Source of the DNA: DATAFT01 sp035544635
Lineage (GTDB): Bacteria; Acidobacteriota; Thermoanaerobaculia; Multivoradales; Multivoraceae
DNA length: 19,867 nucleotides
Reading direction: 5' to 3'
Assembly: GCA_035544635.1 (NCBI GenBank)
Contig: DATKDQ010000152.1
Span: 1-19,867, forward strand
Shown: in pieces, positions 7,539-15,924 of the stretch
Layout of the letters: every line of letters starts with the position of its first letter
Numbering within the stretch: position 1 is the stretch's first letter
Program-made: the position numbers and the translations under genes
The notes under the pieces: generated by a model
Database searches by the model: none
Seen by the model: only the letters and a program-made list of their open reading frames with translations
What the model was told of the DNA's origin: nothing

Positions 7539-9734
7539 ATGACTCCAGGAATCACTCACCACCACGCGGTCGGCTCGATCCGGCCGCGTTTCGCAATCGG
7601 CCAGGTCTCGGCCGGGCTTCTGGCGACCATGGTCTGGGCGCTGGCAACCCTGCTCGCCGTTCCTGCCACGGCGCAGGAGAAGACCGAGGGGGAGGACGAG
7701 AAGCGGCGCGGCGTCAGGGCGCGCGGCGAAGCGCAGGTGCCCGGGAGCGACTTCTCGGAGGAGATCTTCGTGAGCGGGACGGCGGGCACGGTCGCGCTCT
7801 CCTCGAGCGTCGCGACCAAGATCGAGATCCCCCTCCGCCTGACCCCGGCGTCGGTCAGCGTCGTCACTCGAGCCCTTCACCAGGAGCAGGCCGCCGTCAC
7901 CGTCAGCGACGCTCTGCGCAACGTCAGCGGCGTCAACATCCAGTCCGGCTTCGGCCAGCACGACTTCTTCGTCGTGCGCGGCGTCGACTCGCTCCAGGGA
8001 GGGCTGGTGCTGACCGACGGCATCGCCGAGCCGGAGGCGACCTTCTACCACCTCTACAACGTGGAGCGGGTCGAGGTGCTGAAGGGACCCGGGGGATTCC
8101 TGTACGGGGCGAACCCGCTGTCGGGTACGGTGAATCTGCTGCGTGCGAAGCCCGCCAAGGAGTCGTTCTGGAGCGCTGAGGCGCAGGTGGGGAGCTTCGA
8201 TACCTATCGCGGCGCCTTCGACGCGAACTTCGGGAGTGAGCCGATCCGCTTTCGCATCCATGGCCTGTGGCGCGACTCCCAGGGGTACCGCGACGGCCGG
8301 GAGAGCCAAGCCCTGGCGCTGAACCCGGTGCTGGATCTCACGCTCGGCTCGAGCGGCCTCTTGCGCTTCGACGTCGAGGGCTTTCGCAGCGAGTCGATGC
8401 CGGATTCCGGGCTCCCGGTGTCCGGCGCCGAGAGCTTCGACCTGCCGCGGAAGCGGTCGTATCAGTCCCCCTTCGATGACTCCCGGCAGGACGTCTCCCG
8501 CGCCCGCATCCACTGGGAGACGCAGCTCGGGGGCTCGTGGACGCTGCGCAACCGCGCCTACTTCACCGAGCTGGATTGGGAGAGCGAGGGTACCATCCTC
8601 AACGGCGTCTTCCCCGCGTTCCCGGGCCCGGAAGGCCTGCTGGTCGCCCGGACGTTGGGCTCGCTCCGCGACGATCAGCGCTGGGTCGGCGACCAGCTCG
8701 AGGCGCAGCTCGGCGGCAGGCGGCACAACTGGCTGTTCGGGATCGAGGTCGCCGAGCGCCGCGACGAGTTCTCGATCGACATCGGGGTGCTGCCGCTGAT
8801 CGGCCTCTTCGACCCGGTGGAGACCGCGACCTCGCCACCGCCCGCCCTCCCCGGCTTCGGCGAGGTGGGCGATGCCGAGCGGCGCTTCGTCGCGCCCTAC
8901 GTCATGGACCGCGTGCTGCTTTCGGATCGCTGGCAGCTGCTCTGGGGTATTCGCGTCGATGCGATGGAGTTCGAGGACGCCGCCACCGGCAGCAGTCGAA
9001 GCGACGAGGAGATGTCGCCTCTGCTCGGTCTGGTCTACGCCCCCTCGTCCACCATCAGCGCCTACTTCAACGCCGGCCGGAGCGCCGCGGTGCCGTCGAC
9101 CCGCGCCGCCGGCGAGCTCGAGCCTGAGATCAGCGAACAGGTCGAGCTCGGCCTGAAGAAGGTGCTGCTGCGCGGCCGCATGCATCTCTCCGCCGCGATC
9201 TACCAGCTCGAGCGCGAGGACATCGCGATCTTCGACGACAACGGCTTCACCGCCCAGACCGGGAGTCAGCGCTCGCGCGGTGTCGAGGCCGAGCTCGCCG
9301 GCTCGCTCGGCAACGGCCTGCGCTACCAGATCGCGTGCTCGCGCACCGATACCGAGCTCTTGGAGTTCAACGAGCGCTTTCTGCTACCGCCGACGTTCCT
9401 GCCGATCGTCGTCGACCGTTCCGGGAACGATCCGGCGTTTGCGCCCAAGGACCTCTGGAACTTCTGGATCGCGAAGACCTGGTCCAACGGCCTCGGCATC
9501 GGCGGCGGCGGCCGCTACGTCGGCGACCAGTTCATCGCCGAGGACAACGTGTTCACGATCGAGGAGGCGCTGACCTTCGATGCCACCGCGTTCTACGACT
9601 TCGAGGATTGGCGGGTGGCGCTCAACCTCCACAATCTCACCGACGAGAAGTACGAACGGCGCGGTTTCTCGTCGAGCTCGGTGATCCCGGCCGACGGCGC
9701 GGCGGCGTTCCTCACGGTATCCTTCCGGAAGTAG
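7539..9734 (+). CDS. TonB-dependent outer-membrane receptor, siderophore type
   Basis: 731 residues from ATG 7539 (736 from ATG 7524; GGGAG directly touches the 7524 ATG but is about 15 bases from 7539, so the start is uncertain). A signal peptide follows a basic stretch (RPRF): GLLATMVWALATLLAVPATA, cleavage near AQ46. EEIFVSG (74-80) resembles a TonB box. The plug domain covers about 95-205: VTVSDALRNVSGVNIQSG, FFVVRGVDS, VLTDGI, VERVEVLKGPGGFLYG, LSGTVNLL. The rest is a beta barrel with TBDR features such as GLKKVLLRGRMHLSAAIY and SRGVEAELAG; it ends in LTVSFRK. The architecture is that of ferric-siderophore receptors (TIGR01783-like). It would import a chelate or cofactor with TonB-ExbBD energy; those genes are not in the window. 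Neighbouring radical SAM and dehydrogenase genes suggest the imported compound is chemically processed. Confidence 0.93.
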   Translation: MTPGITHHHAVGSIRPRFAIGQVSAGLLATMVWALATLLAVPATAQEKTEGEDEKRRGVRARGEAQVPGSDFSEEIFVSGTAGTVALSSSVATKIEIPLRLTPASVSVVTRALHQEQAAVTVSDALRNVSGVNIQSGFGQHDFFVVRGVDSLQGGLVLTDGIAEPEATFYHLYNVERVEVLKGPGGFLYGANPLSGTVNLLRAKPAKESFWSAEAQVGSFDTYRGAFDANFGSEPIRFRIHGLWRDSQGYRDGRESQALALNPVLDLTLGSSGLLRFDVEGFRSESMPDSGLPVSGAESFDLPRKRSYQSPFDDSRQDVSRARIHWETQLGGSWTLRNRAYFTELDWESEGTILNGVFPAFPGPEGLLVARTLGSLRDDQRWVGDQLEAQLGGRRHNWLFGIEVAERRDEFSIDIGVLPLIGLFDPVETATSPPPALPGFGEVGDAERRFVAPYVMDRVLLSDRWQLLWGIRVDAMEFEDAATGSSRSDEEMSPLLGLVYAPSSTISAYFNAGRSAAVPSTRAAGELEPEISEQVELGLKKVLLRGRMHLSAAIYQLEREDIAIFDDNGFTAQTGSQRSRGVEAELAGSLGNGLRYQIACSRTDTELLEFNERFLLPPTFLPIVVDRSGNDPAFAPKDLWNFWIAKTWSNGLGIGGGGRYVGDQFIAEDNVFTIEEALTFDATAFYDFEDWRVALNLHNLTDEKYERRGFSSSSVIPADGAAAFLTVSFRK

Positions 9735-9757
9735 TGGAGACCATGGTGGAGACCATC
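9734..9757 (+). repeat. 12-bp imperfect tandem duplication after the TonB receptor gene
   Basis: GTGGAGACCATG (9734-9745) is followed directly by GTGGAGACCATC (9746-9757), 11 of 12 identical. The core GGAGACCAT is the reverse complement of ATGGTCTCC in the tandem repeat at 3621-3654. CTCCACT at 9760-9766 could pair with AGTGGAG at 9733-9739, or its first six bases with GTGGAG in the second copy, giving alternative small hairpins. Confidence 0.8.
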
Positions 9758-9796
9758 GCCTCCACTGGTCAGTGATTCGGCGCCGCGGTCGGCGCG

Positions 9797-9819
9797 TGCC
9801 GTCCGTTGCACGGACGGCA
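9797..9819 (+). terminator. stem-loop, possible terminator after the TonB receptor gene
   Basis: Perfect 10-bp stem with arms TGCCGTCCGT and ACGGACGGCA around a 3-base loop (TGC). It lies 63 bases past the receptor stop and 43 bases before the glycosyltransferase start. There is no T-tract, so it may be an attenuating structure, an mRNA 3'-end stabiliser or a terminator of a kind common in GC-rich genomes. The remainder of the 127-base gap (9735-9861) shows no clear promoter. Confidence 0.5.
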
Positions 9820-9861
9820 TCCGGGCCGGGCTGTGCCGCGAGCGCGGTGCCAGCATCGTCG

Positions 9862-11205
9862 ATGAGAGTCGCCTACGTCACCGCCGGAGCCGGCGGCATG
9901 CTCTGCGGGAGCTGCATCCGCGACAACGCGCTGGCGCGGGCGCTCGGGCAGCGCGGCCACGACGTCGTCTTGGCGCCGATCTACACGCCGCTGCGCACCG
10001 ACGAGGAGAGCGTCGCCGGTGAGCGCGTGTTCTACGGCGCGGTCAACGTCTACCTGGAGCAGAAGCTGCCCGGGCTGCGACGGATGCCGGAGGTCCTGCA
10101 TCGCTGGCTGGCCAGGCCGGGGCTGCTGCGCGCGGCGACCAGCTCCGCGCGCACCATCGACGCGCGTTTGCTCGGCGAGCTCACCCTTTCGATGCTCGCC
10201 GGAGAGGACGGCCGCCAGGCGCGCGAGCTCGAGGAGCTGGGGTCCTGGCTCGAGCGCGATCTCCGCCCGGACCTCATTCACCTCACCAACTCGATGCTGC
10301 TCGGGATGGCCGCGCCGCTCAAGGCGCGCACCGGCGTGCCGGTGGTGTGTGCGCTCCAGGGCGAGGACATCTTCCTCGACGATCTCGAGCAGCCGTGGCG
10401 AGCGCGCGTCCACGACGCGCTGCGGCGGCGGGCGGGGGACGCGGATCTCCTGATCGCGACCTGCCGCTACTACGCGGACCACATGGCGGCCTACCTCGAG
10501 GTGCCGCGCGAGCGGGTCGAGGTGGCGCGGATCGGCATCAGCCTCGAGGGCCACGGCGAGGCGGTGGAGCGGCCGGATAGCGGGTCTCTGAACGTGGGCT
10601 ACCTCGCCCGGATCTGTCCCGAGAAGGGCCTCCACGACCTGGTCGCGGCGTTCGGGCGTCTGGTGGAGCGGATGCCGGACGCCGACCTGCGGCTGCGCGT
10701 GGCGGGGTATCTCGGGGGACGGGACGCCGCCTATTTCGAGCGCGTGAAGAAGCAGGTGGGCGACGCCGGGCTCGGCCCGCGTTTCGAGTACCTGGGGGAG
10801 GTGGATCGCGCGGGAAAGATCGAGCTCCTGCGCGGCCTCGACGTTCTCAGCGTGCCGACGGTTTACCGCGAGCCCAAGGGACTGTTCGTGCTCGAGGCGC
10901 TCGCCAACGGAGTGCCCGTGGTGCTGCCCGCACATGGCGCGTTTCCCGAGCTGATCGAGGCGACCGGCGGAGGGGTGCTGGTGGAGCCGGGATCGGTCGA
11001 CGCGCTGGCGAGCGGAATCGAGGGGCTGCTCCGCGATCGCGCTCGTCGCCGCGAGTTGGGCGCGCGCGGGCGGGAGGCGGTGATGCGCGAGTACAGCGCC
11101 GACGCGGCGGCGGCGGAGACGGAGAAGCTGTGGGAGGGCGTCCTGGCAGCCGTGGGCGGCGCATCGGATCCGGCCGCGGCAGAGCGCCCAGGAGGTGGCC
11201 GGTGA
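9862..11205 (+). CDS. GT4-family glycosyltransferase (GT-B fold)
   Basis: 447 residues from ATG 9862. The start is chosen because MRVAYVTAGAGGMLCGSC is the canonical first strand and glycine loop of a GT-B enzyme; the frame is open back to 9772 but that part resembles non-coding sequence and contains the stem-loop. The C-terminal donor domain shows GYLARICPEKGL (Arg250 and Lys255, positions used to bind the nucleotide-sugar phosphates), and the EX7E motif Glu337-Glu345 in EPKGLFVLEALANGVPVV. Retaining transfer from a nucleotide sugar is expected; the acceptor is unknown. Cys15 and Cys18 form an N-terminal CxxC in the acceptor-side loop, which is not universal in GT4. The stop shares GTGA with the next gene, which with the ABC genes downstream suggests a glycolipid or glycoconjugate pathway. 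Confidence 0.9.
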   Translation: MRVAYVTAGAGGMLCGSCIRDNALARALGQRGHDVVLAPIYTPLRTDEESVAGERVFYGAVNVYLEQKLPGLRRMPEVLHRWLARPGLLRAATSSARTIDARLLGELTLSMLAGEDGRQARELEELGSWLERDLRPDLIHLTNSMLLGMAAPLKARTGVPVVCALQGEDIFLDDLEQPWRARVHDALRRRAGDADLLIATCRYYADHMAAYLEVPRERVEVARIGISLEGHGEAVERPDSGSLNVGYLARICPEKGLHDLVAAFGRLVERMPDADLRLRVAGYLGGRDAAYFERVKKQVGDAGLGPRFEYLGEVDRAGKIELLRGLDVLSVPTVYREPKGLFVLEALANGVPVVLPAHGAFPELIEATGGGVLVEPGSVDALASGIEGLLRDRARRRELGARGREAVMREYSADAAAAETEKLWEGVLAAVGGASDPAAAERPGGGR

Positions 11206-11738
11206 ACCTGTCACCTCCGCTTCACGAGCACCTCACGCGCCGCCGCGTCGAGTTCGCCGACACCGACATGGAGGGGATCATCCACTTCTCGCGGTTCTTC
11301 ATCTTCATGGAGACCGCCGAGCACCAGTTCCTGAACGCGCTGGGCTCGAGCGTGGCGAGCCGGCACAACGGCAAGCGGCTGGGCTGGCCGCGAACGGCGG
11401 TGGGCTGCGAGTTCCTGCGTCCGGTGCGGTTCGAGGACGAGCTCGGAATCCGGCTCCTGGTCCTGCGCAAGGGCGCGCGCGCGATCACCTACGGCTGCGA
11501 GTTTCGGCTCGTGCCGGGCGTGGTGAGTACCACACCCCGCACGAGCTATGACGTTGGCGCCGCGGACGGCGCTCGGGACGAGCTGGTTGCGCGCGGCCAG
11601 AGCACGTCGGTGTGCTGCTCGATGGAGGAGGAAGGCGGGCTGCGCTCGATCGAGATCCCGCCGGGCCTGGCGGAACGGATCGCGGAGATCGGAGCGGAGG
11701 AGAAGGCGCGATGGCGGTCGCCGATTCGCCCGCTCTGA
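11202..11738 (+). CDS. 4HBT-type hotdog-fold acyl-CoA thioesterase
   Basis: 178 residues from GTG 11202, which overlaps the glycosyltransferase stop (GTGA) and has a strong Shine-Dalgarno, AGGAGGTG, 6-8 bases upstream; this pins the start although an ATG-initiated frame is open further upstream. VEFADTDMEGIIHFSRFFIFME (16 onward) is the hotdog thioesterase signature, with Asp22 at the catalytic position of 4-hydroxybenzoyl-CoA thioesterases. VGCEFLRPVRFEDEL matches the central strand where acyl-CoA is bound. A C-terminal extension after residue about 135 exceeds the usual 130-150-residue domain. It presumably hydrolyses an acyl thioester in the cytoplasm. Its last 28 bases overlap the ABC ATPase gene, pointing to coupled expression and a shared process. 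Confidence 0.88.
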   Translation: MNLSPPLHEHLTRRRVEFADTDMEGIIHFSRFFIFMETAEHQFLNALGSSVASRHNGKRLGWPRTAVGCEFLRPVRFEDELGIRLLVLRKGARAITYGCEFRLVPGVVSTTPRTSYDVGAADGARDELVARGQSTSVCCSMEEEGGLRSIEIPPGLAERIAEIGAEEKARWRSPIRPL

Positions 11739-12427
11739 CCGCGGCCGTCCCGGCGACGCTCACGATCCGGGACGTCCGGAAGAGCTTCGCCAGCGGACGG
11801 CGCACGCTGGAGGTGTTGCGCGGCATCTCGCTCGAGCTCCGGGGCGGAGAGGCGCTCGCGGTCACCGGTCCTTCGGGATCCGGCAAGAGCACGCTCCTGC
11901 ACCTGATCGGTACGCTCGACCGTCCCACCTCCGGGTCGATCGAGCTCGACGGCCGCTCGCCGCACGATCTCCCGGAGCCCGCGCTCGCGGCCTTTCGCAA
12001 TCGCAACGTGGGCTTCGTGTTCCAGGACCACCACCTGCTGCCCCAGTACACGGTGCTGGAGAACGTGCTGCTGCCGACGTTCGCGCCCGGCGCCGACGCC
12101 GGACCGGAGGTCGAGGAGCGGGCGCGCGAGCTGATCGCGCGGGTCGGGCTCGGCGATCGCCTCGACCACCGTCCGGCTGAGCTCTCGGGGGGCGAGGCGC
12201 AGCGGGTGGCGGTCGCGCGTGCCCTGGTGCAGCGGCCGCGGCTCCTGCTCTGCGACGAGCCGACCGGCAACCTCGATGCGACGACGGCCCGCTCGGTGAC
12301 CGAGCTCCTGTTCGAGCTCCACGCCGCGCACCGCACCATCCTGATCGTGGTCACCCACAGCCTCGAGCTCGCGGAACGCCTTTCGAGGTGGTGCGAGCTG
12401 CGGGAGGGCCGGTGCGTCGAGCGATGA
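11711..12427 (+). CDS. ABC transporter ATP-binding protein, LolD/MacB/YbbA type
   Basis: 238 residues from ATG 11711, preceded by GGAGGAGA and overlapping the thioesterase gene by 28 bases. All nucleotide-binding motifs are intact: Walker A GPSGSGKST (53-61), Q-loop Gln105 in FVFQDHHLLP, signature LSGGE (158-162), Walker B LLLCDEPTGNLD (178-189) and switch His216 (VVTHS). FQDHHLLPQYTVLENVLLP and DEPTGNLD are typical of the type VII (MacB/LolD/YbbA/FtsE) group, whose ATPases drive mechanical work across the periplasm rather than transport through a membrane channel. The partner permease starts within its stop codon (ATGA at 12424). Confidence 0.95.
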   Translation: MAVADSPALTAAVPATLTIRDVRKSFASGRRTLEVLRGISLELRGGEALAVTGPSGSGKSTLLHLIGTLDRPTSGSIELDGRSPHDLPEPALAAFRNRNVGFVFQDHHLLPQYTVLENVLLPTFAPGADAGPEVEERARELIARVGLGDRLDHRPAELSGGEAQRVAVARALVQRPRLLLCDEPTGNLDATTARSVTELLFELHAAHRTILIVVTHSLELAERLSRWCELREGRCVER

Positions 12428-15400
12428 TGGGCCCCCTCGAGACGGCCGTGCTGCGAAGCCTGACGCACTTCTGGCGCGCGCACCTCGCCGTCGTCCTGTG
12501 CTGCGCGGTGGCGGCGGCGGTGCTCTCGGGCGCCCTGGTGGTGGGCGGCTCGGTGCGGGGCAGCCTGCGCGACCTCACGCTCGAGCGGCTGGGGGCGATC
12601 GATCACGCGGTGCGCAGCCCGAGGTTCTTCACGGCGCAGCTGGCCGATCGCCTCGCCGTGGAGCTGGGGAGCGACGCCGAGGTGGTGCCGGCGATCCTCC
12701 TGCCCGGCAGCGCGCGCCGTCCGGAGACCGGGGCGCTGGCGTCCGGCGTGAGCGTGCAGGGTGTGGGCGGCGAGTTCTTCGCTCTCTTCCCCGACTCTCC
12801 GATGGACAGGACGGCGCTCGGGGTCGGCGCCGACGCCGCCGTGCTCGGGAACGGCGCCGTCGCCGGCGGGAGCGACGCGGCGGGCCGGGCCACCGGTCGG
12901 CCACGAGGTGCGGTCTCCCCCCGGCGCGGCGGCGCCGTCGCCGGGGTGATCGTCAACGAGGCGCTGGCCGGCGAGCTCGGCGCCGCGGTCGGCGACACCC
13001 TGCTGCTCTCCGTCGAGCGCCCCGGGGAGGCGCCGCGCGAGACGCTCTACGGCTCGGGCGAGACCAGCGACGTCGTGCGCGAGCTCCGGCTCACCGTGGT
13101 GCGCGTGATCGAGGATCGTGGACTCGGCCGCTTCAGTCTCGAGCCCGAGCAGAGCCTGCCGCTTCTCGCCTTCGTCGACCTCGCCCTGCTCCAGCGCGTG
13201 CTCGAGCAGGAGGGGCTCGCCAACACGCTGCTGATCGAGCTCGCGTCCGACCCCGAGGACTCCCTCGGCGACTCCCTGCGCCGCGCGCTCACTCTCGAGG
13301 ACCTCGGCCTCGAGGCCGAGGCGGGGGAGGGCTTCGTCGCGCTCGAGGCTCGCGACTTCGTGTTTGCGCCGCCGCTCGAGGCTCTGGTCGAGCGTTATGC
13401 GGCCTCCATCGGCGCGCCGCTGCTGCGGGTCTCGGCCTATTTCGCGAACCGGCTCGAGGCGGGCGGGAGATCGGTGCCGTACTCGGCGATCGCGGCACTC
13501 GACCCGCTGGCCGCGGCGCCCTTCGGCGGCCTGCCGCTCGTCGGTGGCGGCATCGCTCGGGCGCTCGGCGAAGGCGAGATGCTGATCAACGAGTGGGTGG
13601 CGGAGGACCTGCGCGACGCGGCCGGCGGCGAGATCGTGGGCCAACCGGTCGTCGTGAGCTACTTCGAGGTGGGCCCCAGGGAGGAGCTCTTCACCCGCGA
13701 GCGGACCTTCGAGGTGCGCGGCGTCGTCGCCCTGCGCGGCCTCGGCGCCGACCCAGGGCTCACCCCCGACTTCCCCGGCATCCACGACGCCGACGACATG
13801 GCTGCCTGGGATCCGCCCTTCCCGGTCGACCTCGGGCGCATCCGCCCGCGAGACGAGGAGTACTGGGACGAGTACCGCGCAACGCCGAAGGCCTTCTTCG
13901 CGTCGGCCACCGCCGCGCTGTGGGGAACTCGCTTCGGAAGCACCACCTCGTTCCGTCTCGGCGCGGGGGAGGGCGAAGCCGATGACCTTCTGCTCGCGCG
14001 AGTGCGCGGCGCGCTGCCACGGCTGGTCGACCCGCCGGCTCTCGGCTTCCGGTTCGACGCCGTGCGCGAGCGCGGGCTCCAGGCGTCCGCCGGCGCCACC
14101 GACTTCCGGTGGCTCTTCCTGGGCTTCAGCTCGTTCCTCATCGCGTCGGCGGCGATCCTGGTCGCGCTCTTCTTCACGCTCGGCGTCGAGCAGCGGGCGA
14201 GCGAGATCGGTCTCCTGCTCGCGGTGGGCTTCCCGGTGCGGGTTGTGCGCAGGCGCTTCCTGAAGGAGGGCCTGATGCTCGCGGCGGCCGGCATCGTGCT
14301 CGGCGCCGCGGGCGCCGTCCTCTACGCGGGGCTCATGATCGCGGGCCTGCGCACCTGGTGGCGCGCGGCGGTCGGCACGTCCTTCCTCTATCTGCACGTC
14401 GAGCCCGTGACGCTCGTCGTCGGCTCGGCGGCCGCCTTTGTGGTGGTGGCCGTTTCGATCGCGCTGTCGCTGCGACGTCTGGGCAGGCTCCAGGTCATAG
14501 CGCTCCTGCGCGGCGCCACGGCGAGCCCGACGATCGCTGCCGAGGTCCGGGCGCCCAGCTCCCGCTGGATCTGGCGCGCGGCCGCGGCGATCGGCGTGGC
14601 TCTCCTCGCCGTGGGCGCCGCCGCCGGGCTCGAGTCCTCGCCCGCGATCTTCTTCGCGGCCGGCGCGGCGCTCTTGATCGCCGGTCTCGCCTACTTCGCG
14701 CTGCGCCTTCGCCAGCCGCGTGGGCGCCTTCGTCCCGGCGCGAGCTACCTTCCGATGGCGGCCCGCAACGCCACGCTTCACCCGGGCCGGAGCCTGCTGT
14801 CGGCGGCGCTGGTGGCCGCCGCGGCCTTCGTCATCGTCGCGGTCGCGGCCAACGGCTTCCGCTATGGCGAGGAGGTCGCCGCGCTCGAATCGCCGGCCGG
14901 CGGCTACACCGTGGTAGCGCAGTCCGCGGTGCCGCTGCACGTCGATCTCGCCTCCGAGGAGGCGGCGTTCGAGGTGGGTCTGGGGGCGAACGAGGCCGCG
15001 CTCCTGCGCGAGACGGCGATCGCCGCGTTCCGTGTCCTCCCCGGCGACGACGTGAGCTGCCTCAACCTCTACCAGCCCGAGCGGCCGCGCATCCTCGGCG
15101 TCCCGCGCGAGCAGATCGAGCGCGGCGGCTTCCGCTTCCGGAGGCTGGCGGCGGAGCGCGCCGAGCCGTGGACGCTCCTCGGCGAGGAGCTCGACGGCGG
15201 CGCTATCCCGGCATTCGGCGACTTCGAGTCGATGACCTGGATCCTGAAGCTGGGCCTCGGCGACGAGCTCGCGATCGAGAACGAGCGCGGCGAGCCGATC
15301 CGCCTGCGCCTGGTCGGGCTGCTCGAGAAGAGCCTGTTCCAGAGCGAGCTGCTGATCTCCGAGGAGCACTTCGAGCGCCAGTTTCCGAGCCGCACCGGGC

Positions 15401-15918
15401 GCTCGTTCTTCCTCTTCGCTCCGCCCGCGGGCCGCGACCAGGAGCTCACCGCCGCGCTCGAGAGCCGCCTCGGCGCGTACGGCTTCGACGCCACTTCGAC
15501 GCGCGAGCACCTCGATCGCTACCAGGCCGTGTTCAACACCTACCTCGCGACCTTCCAGACGCTGGGCGGGCTGGGCCTCCTGCTCGGCACGCTCGGCCTG
15601 GCCGCGGTCCTCCTGCGCAACGTGCTCGAGCGCCGCGGCGAGCTCGCGACCATGCGCGCGCTCGGCTTCCGGCGCGCGAGCCTCGCCTGGCTCGTCCTCG
15701 CCGAGAACACGCTCCTGCTGGCGGTCGGTCTCGCGATCGGCGCCGCTGCCGCGCTCCTCGCCGTCGCGCCCCATCTCCTCGCCGGCAACGCGGTGGTGCC
15801 CTGGGGATCGCTCGCGGCGACGCTGCTCCTCATCGTCGTGGTCGGCACCGCGGCCGCACTGGCCGCCGTGCGCAGCGCGCTCGCGGCGCCACTCTTGCCC
15901 GCGTTGAAGGGCGAATGA
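12424..15918 (+). CDS. large FtsX/YbbP-type ABC permease with ten predicted membrane helices
   Basis: 1164 residues from ATG 12424 (a second ATG follows directly). Hydrophobic segments near residues 19-41, 562-585, 616-640, 662-683, 715-735, 741-762, 792-813, 1046-1068, 1087-1115 and 1127-1149 give ten helices in a 1+3+2+1+3 layout, as in YbbP-like duplicated permeases. Two large extracytoplasmic domains lie at about 42-560 and 814-1045. VEQRASEIGLLLAVGFPVRVV and RRGELATMRALGFRRASL are the repeated FtsX cytoplasmic coupling motifs. E. coli YbbP is about 800 residues; the excess is mainly in the first periplasmic domain, including an Ala/Gly/Arg-rich stretch at about 141-168. Together with the ATPase it should extract or move a lipid-like or hydrophobic molecule from the inner membrane. 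Substrate unknown. Confidence 0.92.
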   Translation: MMGPLETAVLRSLTHFWRAHLAVVLCCAVAAAVLSGALVVGGSVRGSLRDLTLERLGAIDHAVRSPRFFTAQLADRLAVELGSDAEVVPAILLPGSARRPETGALASGVSVQGVGGEFFALFPDSPMDRTALGVGADAAVLGNGAVAGGSDAAGRATGRPRGAVSPRRGGAVAGVIVNEALAGELGAAVGDTLLLSVERPGEAPRETLYGSGETSDVVRELRLTVVRVIEDRGLGRFSLEPEQSLPLLAFVDLALLQRVLEQEGLANTLLIELASDPEDSLGDSLRRALTLEDLGLEAEAGEGFVALEARDFVFAPPLEALVERYAASIGAPLLRVSAYFANRLEAGGRSVPYSAIAALDPLAAAPFGGLPLVGGGIARALGEGEMLINEWVAEDLRDAAGGEIVGQPVVVSYFEVGPREELFTRERTFEVRGVVALRGLGADPGLTPDFPGIHDADDMAAWDPPFPVDLGRIRPRDEEYWDEYRATPKAFFASATAALWGTRFGSTTSFRLGAGEGEADDLLLARVRGALPRLVDPPALGFRFDAVRERGLQASAGATDFRWLFLGFSSFLIASAAILVALFFTLGVEQRASEIGLLLAVGFPVRVVRRRFLKEGLMLAAAGIVLGAAGAVLYAGLMIAGLRTWWRAAVGTSFLYLHVEPVTLVVGSAAAFVVVAVSIALSLRRLGRLQVIALLRGATASPTIAAEVRAPSSRWIWRAAAAIGVALLAVGAAAGLESSPAIFFAAGAALLIAGLAYFALRLRQPRGRLRPGASYLPMAARNATLHPGRSLLSAALVAAAAFVIVAVAANGFRYGEEVAALESPAGGYTVVAQSAVPLHVDLASEEAAFEVGLGANEAALLRETAIAAFRVLPGDDVSCLNLYQPERPRILGVPREQIERGGFRFRRLAAERAEPWTLLGEELDGGAIPAFGDFESMTWILKLGLGDELAIENERGEPIRLRLVGLLEKSLFQSELLISEEHFERQFPSRTGRSFFLFAPPAGRDQELTAALESRLGAYGFDATSTREHLDRYQAVFNTYLATFQTLGGLGLLLGTLGLAAVLLRNVLERRGELATMRALGFRRASLAWLVLAENTLLLAVGLAIGAAAALLAVAPHLLAGNAVVPWGSLAATLLLIVVVGTAAALAAVRSALAAPLLPALKGE

Positions 15919-15924
15919 GGTGGC

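Noticed and set aside
9772..9861. N-terminal extension of the glycosyltransferase
   Set aside because: It would place a 10-bp stem-loop and Arg-rich sequence ahead of the canonical MRVAYVT first strand.
11485..15774. A 1429-codon open frame on the minus strand opposite the ABC and permease genes
   Set aside because: Its product is Arg/Glu/Gln/His-rich low-complexity sequence with no domain, as expected for the antisense of a GC-rich gene. The plus strand encodes clear ABC motifs and membrane helices.
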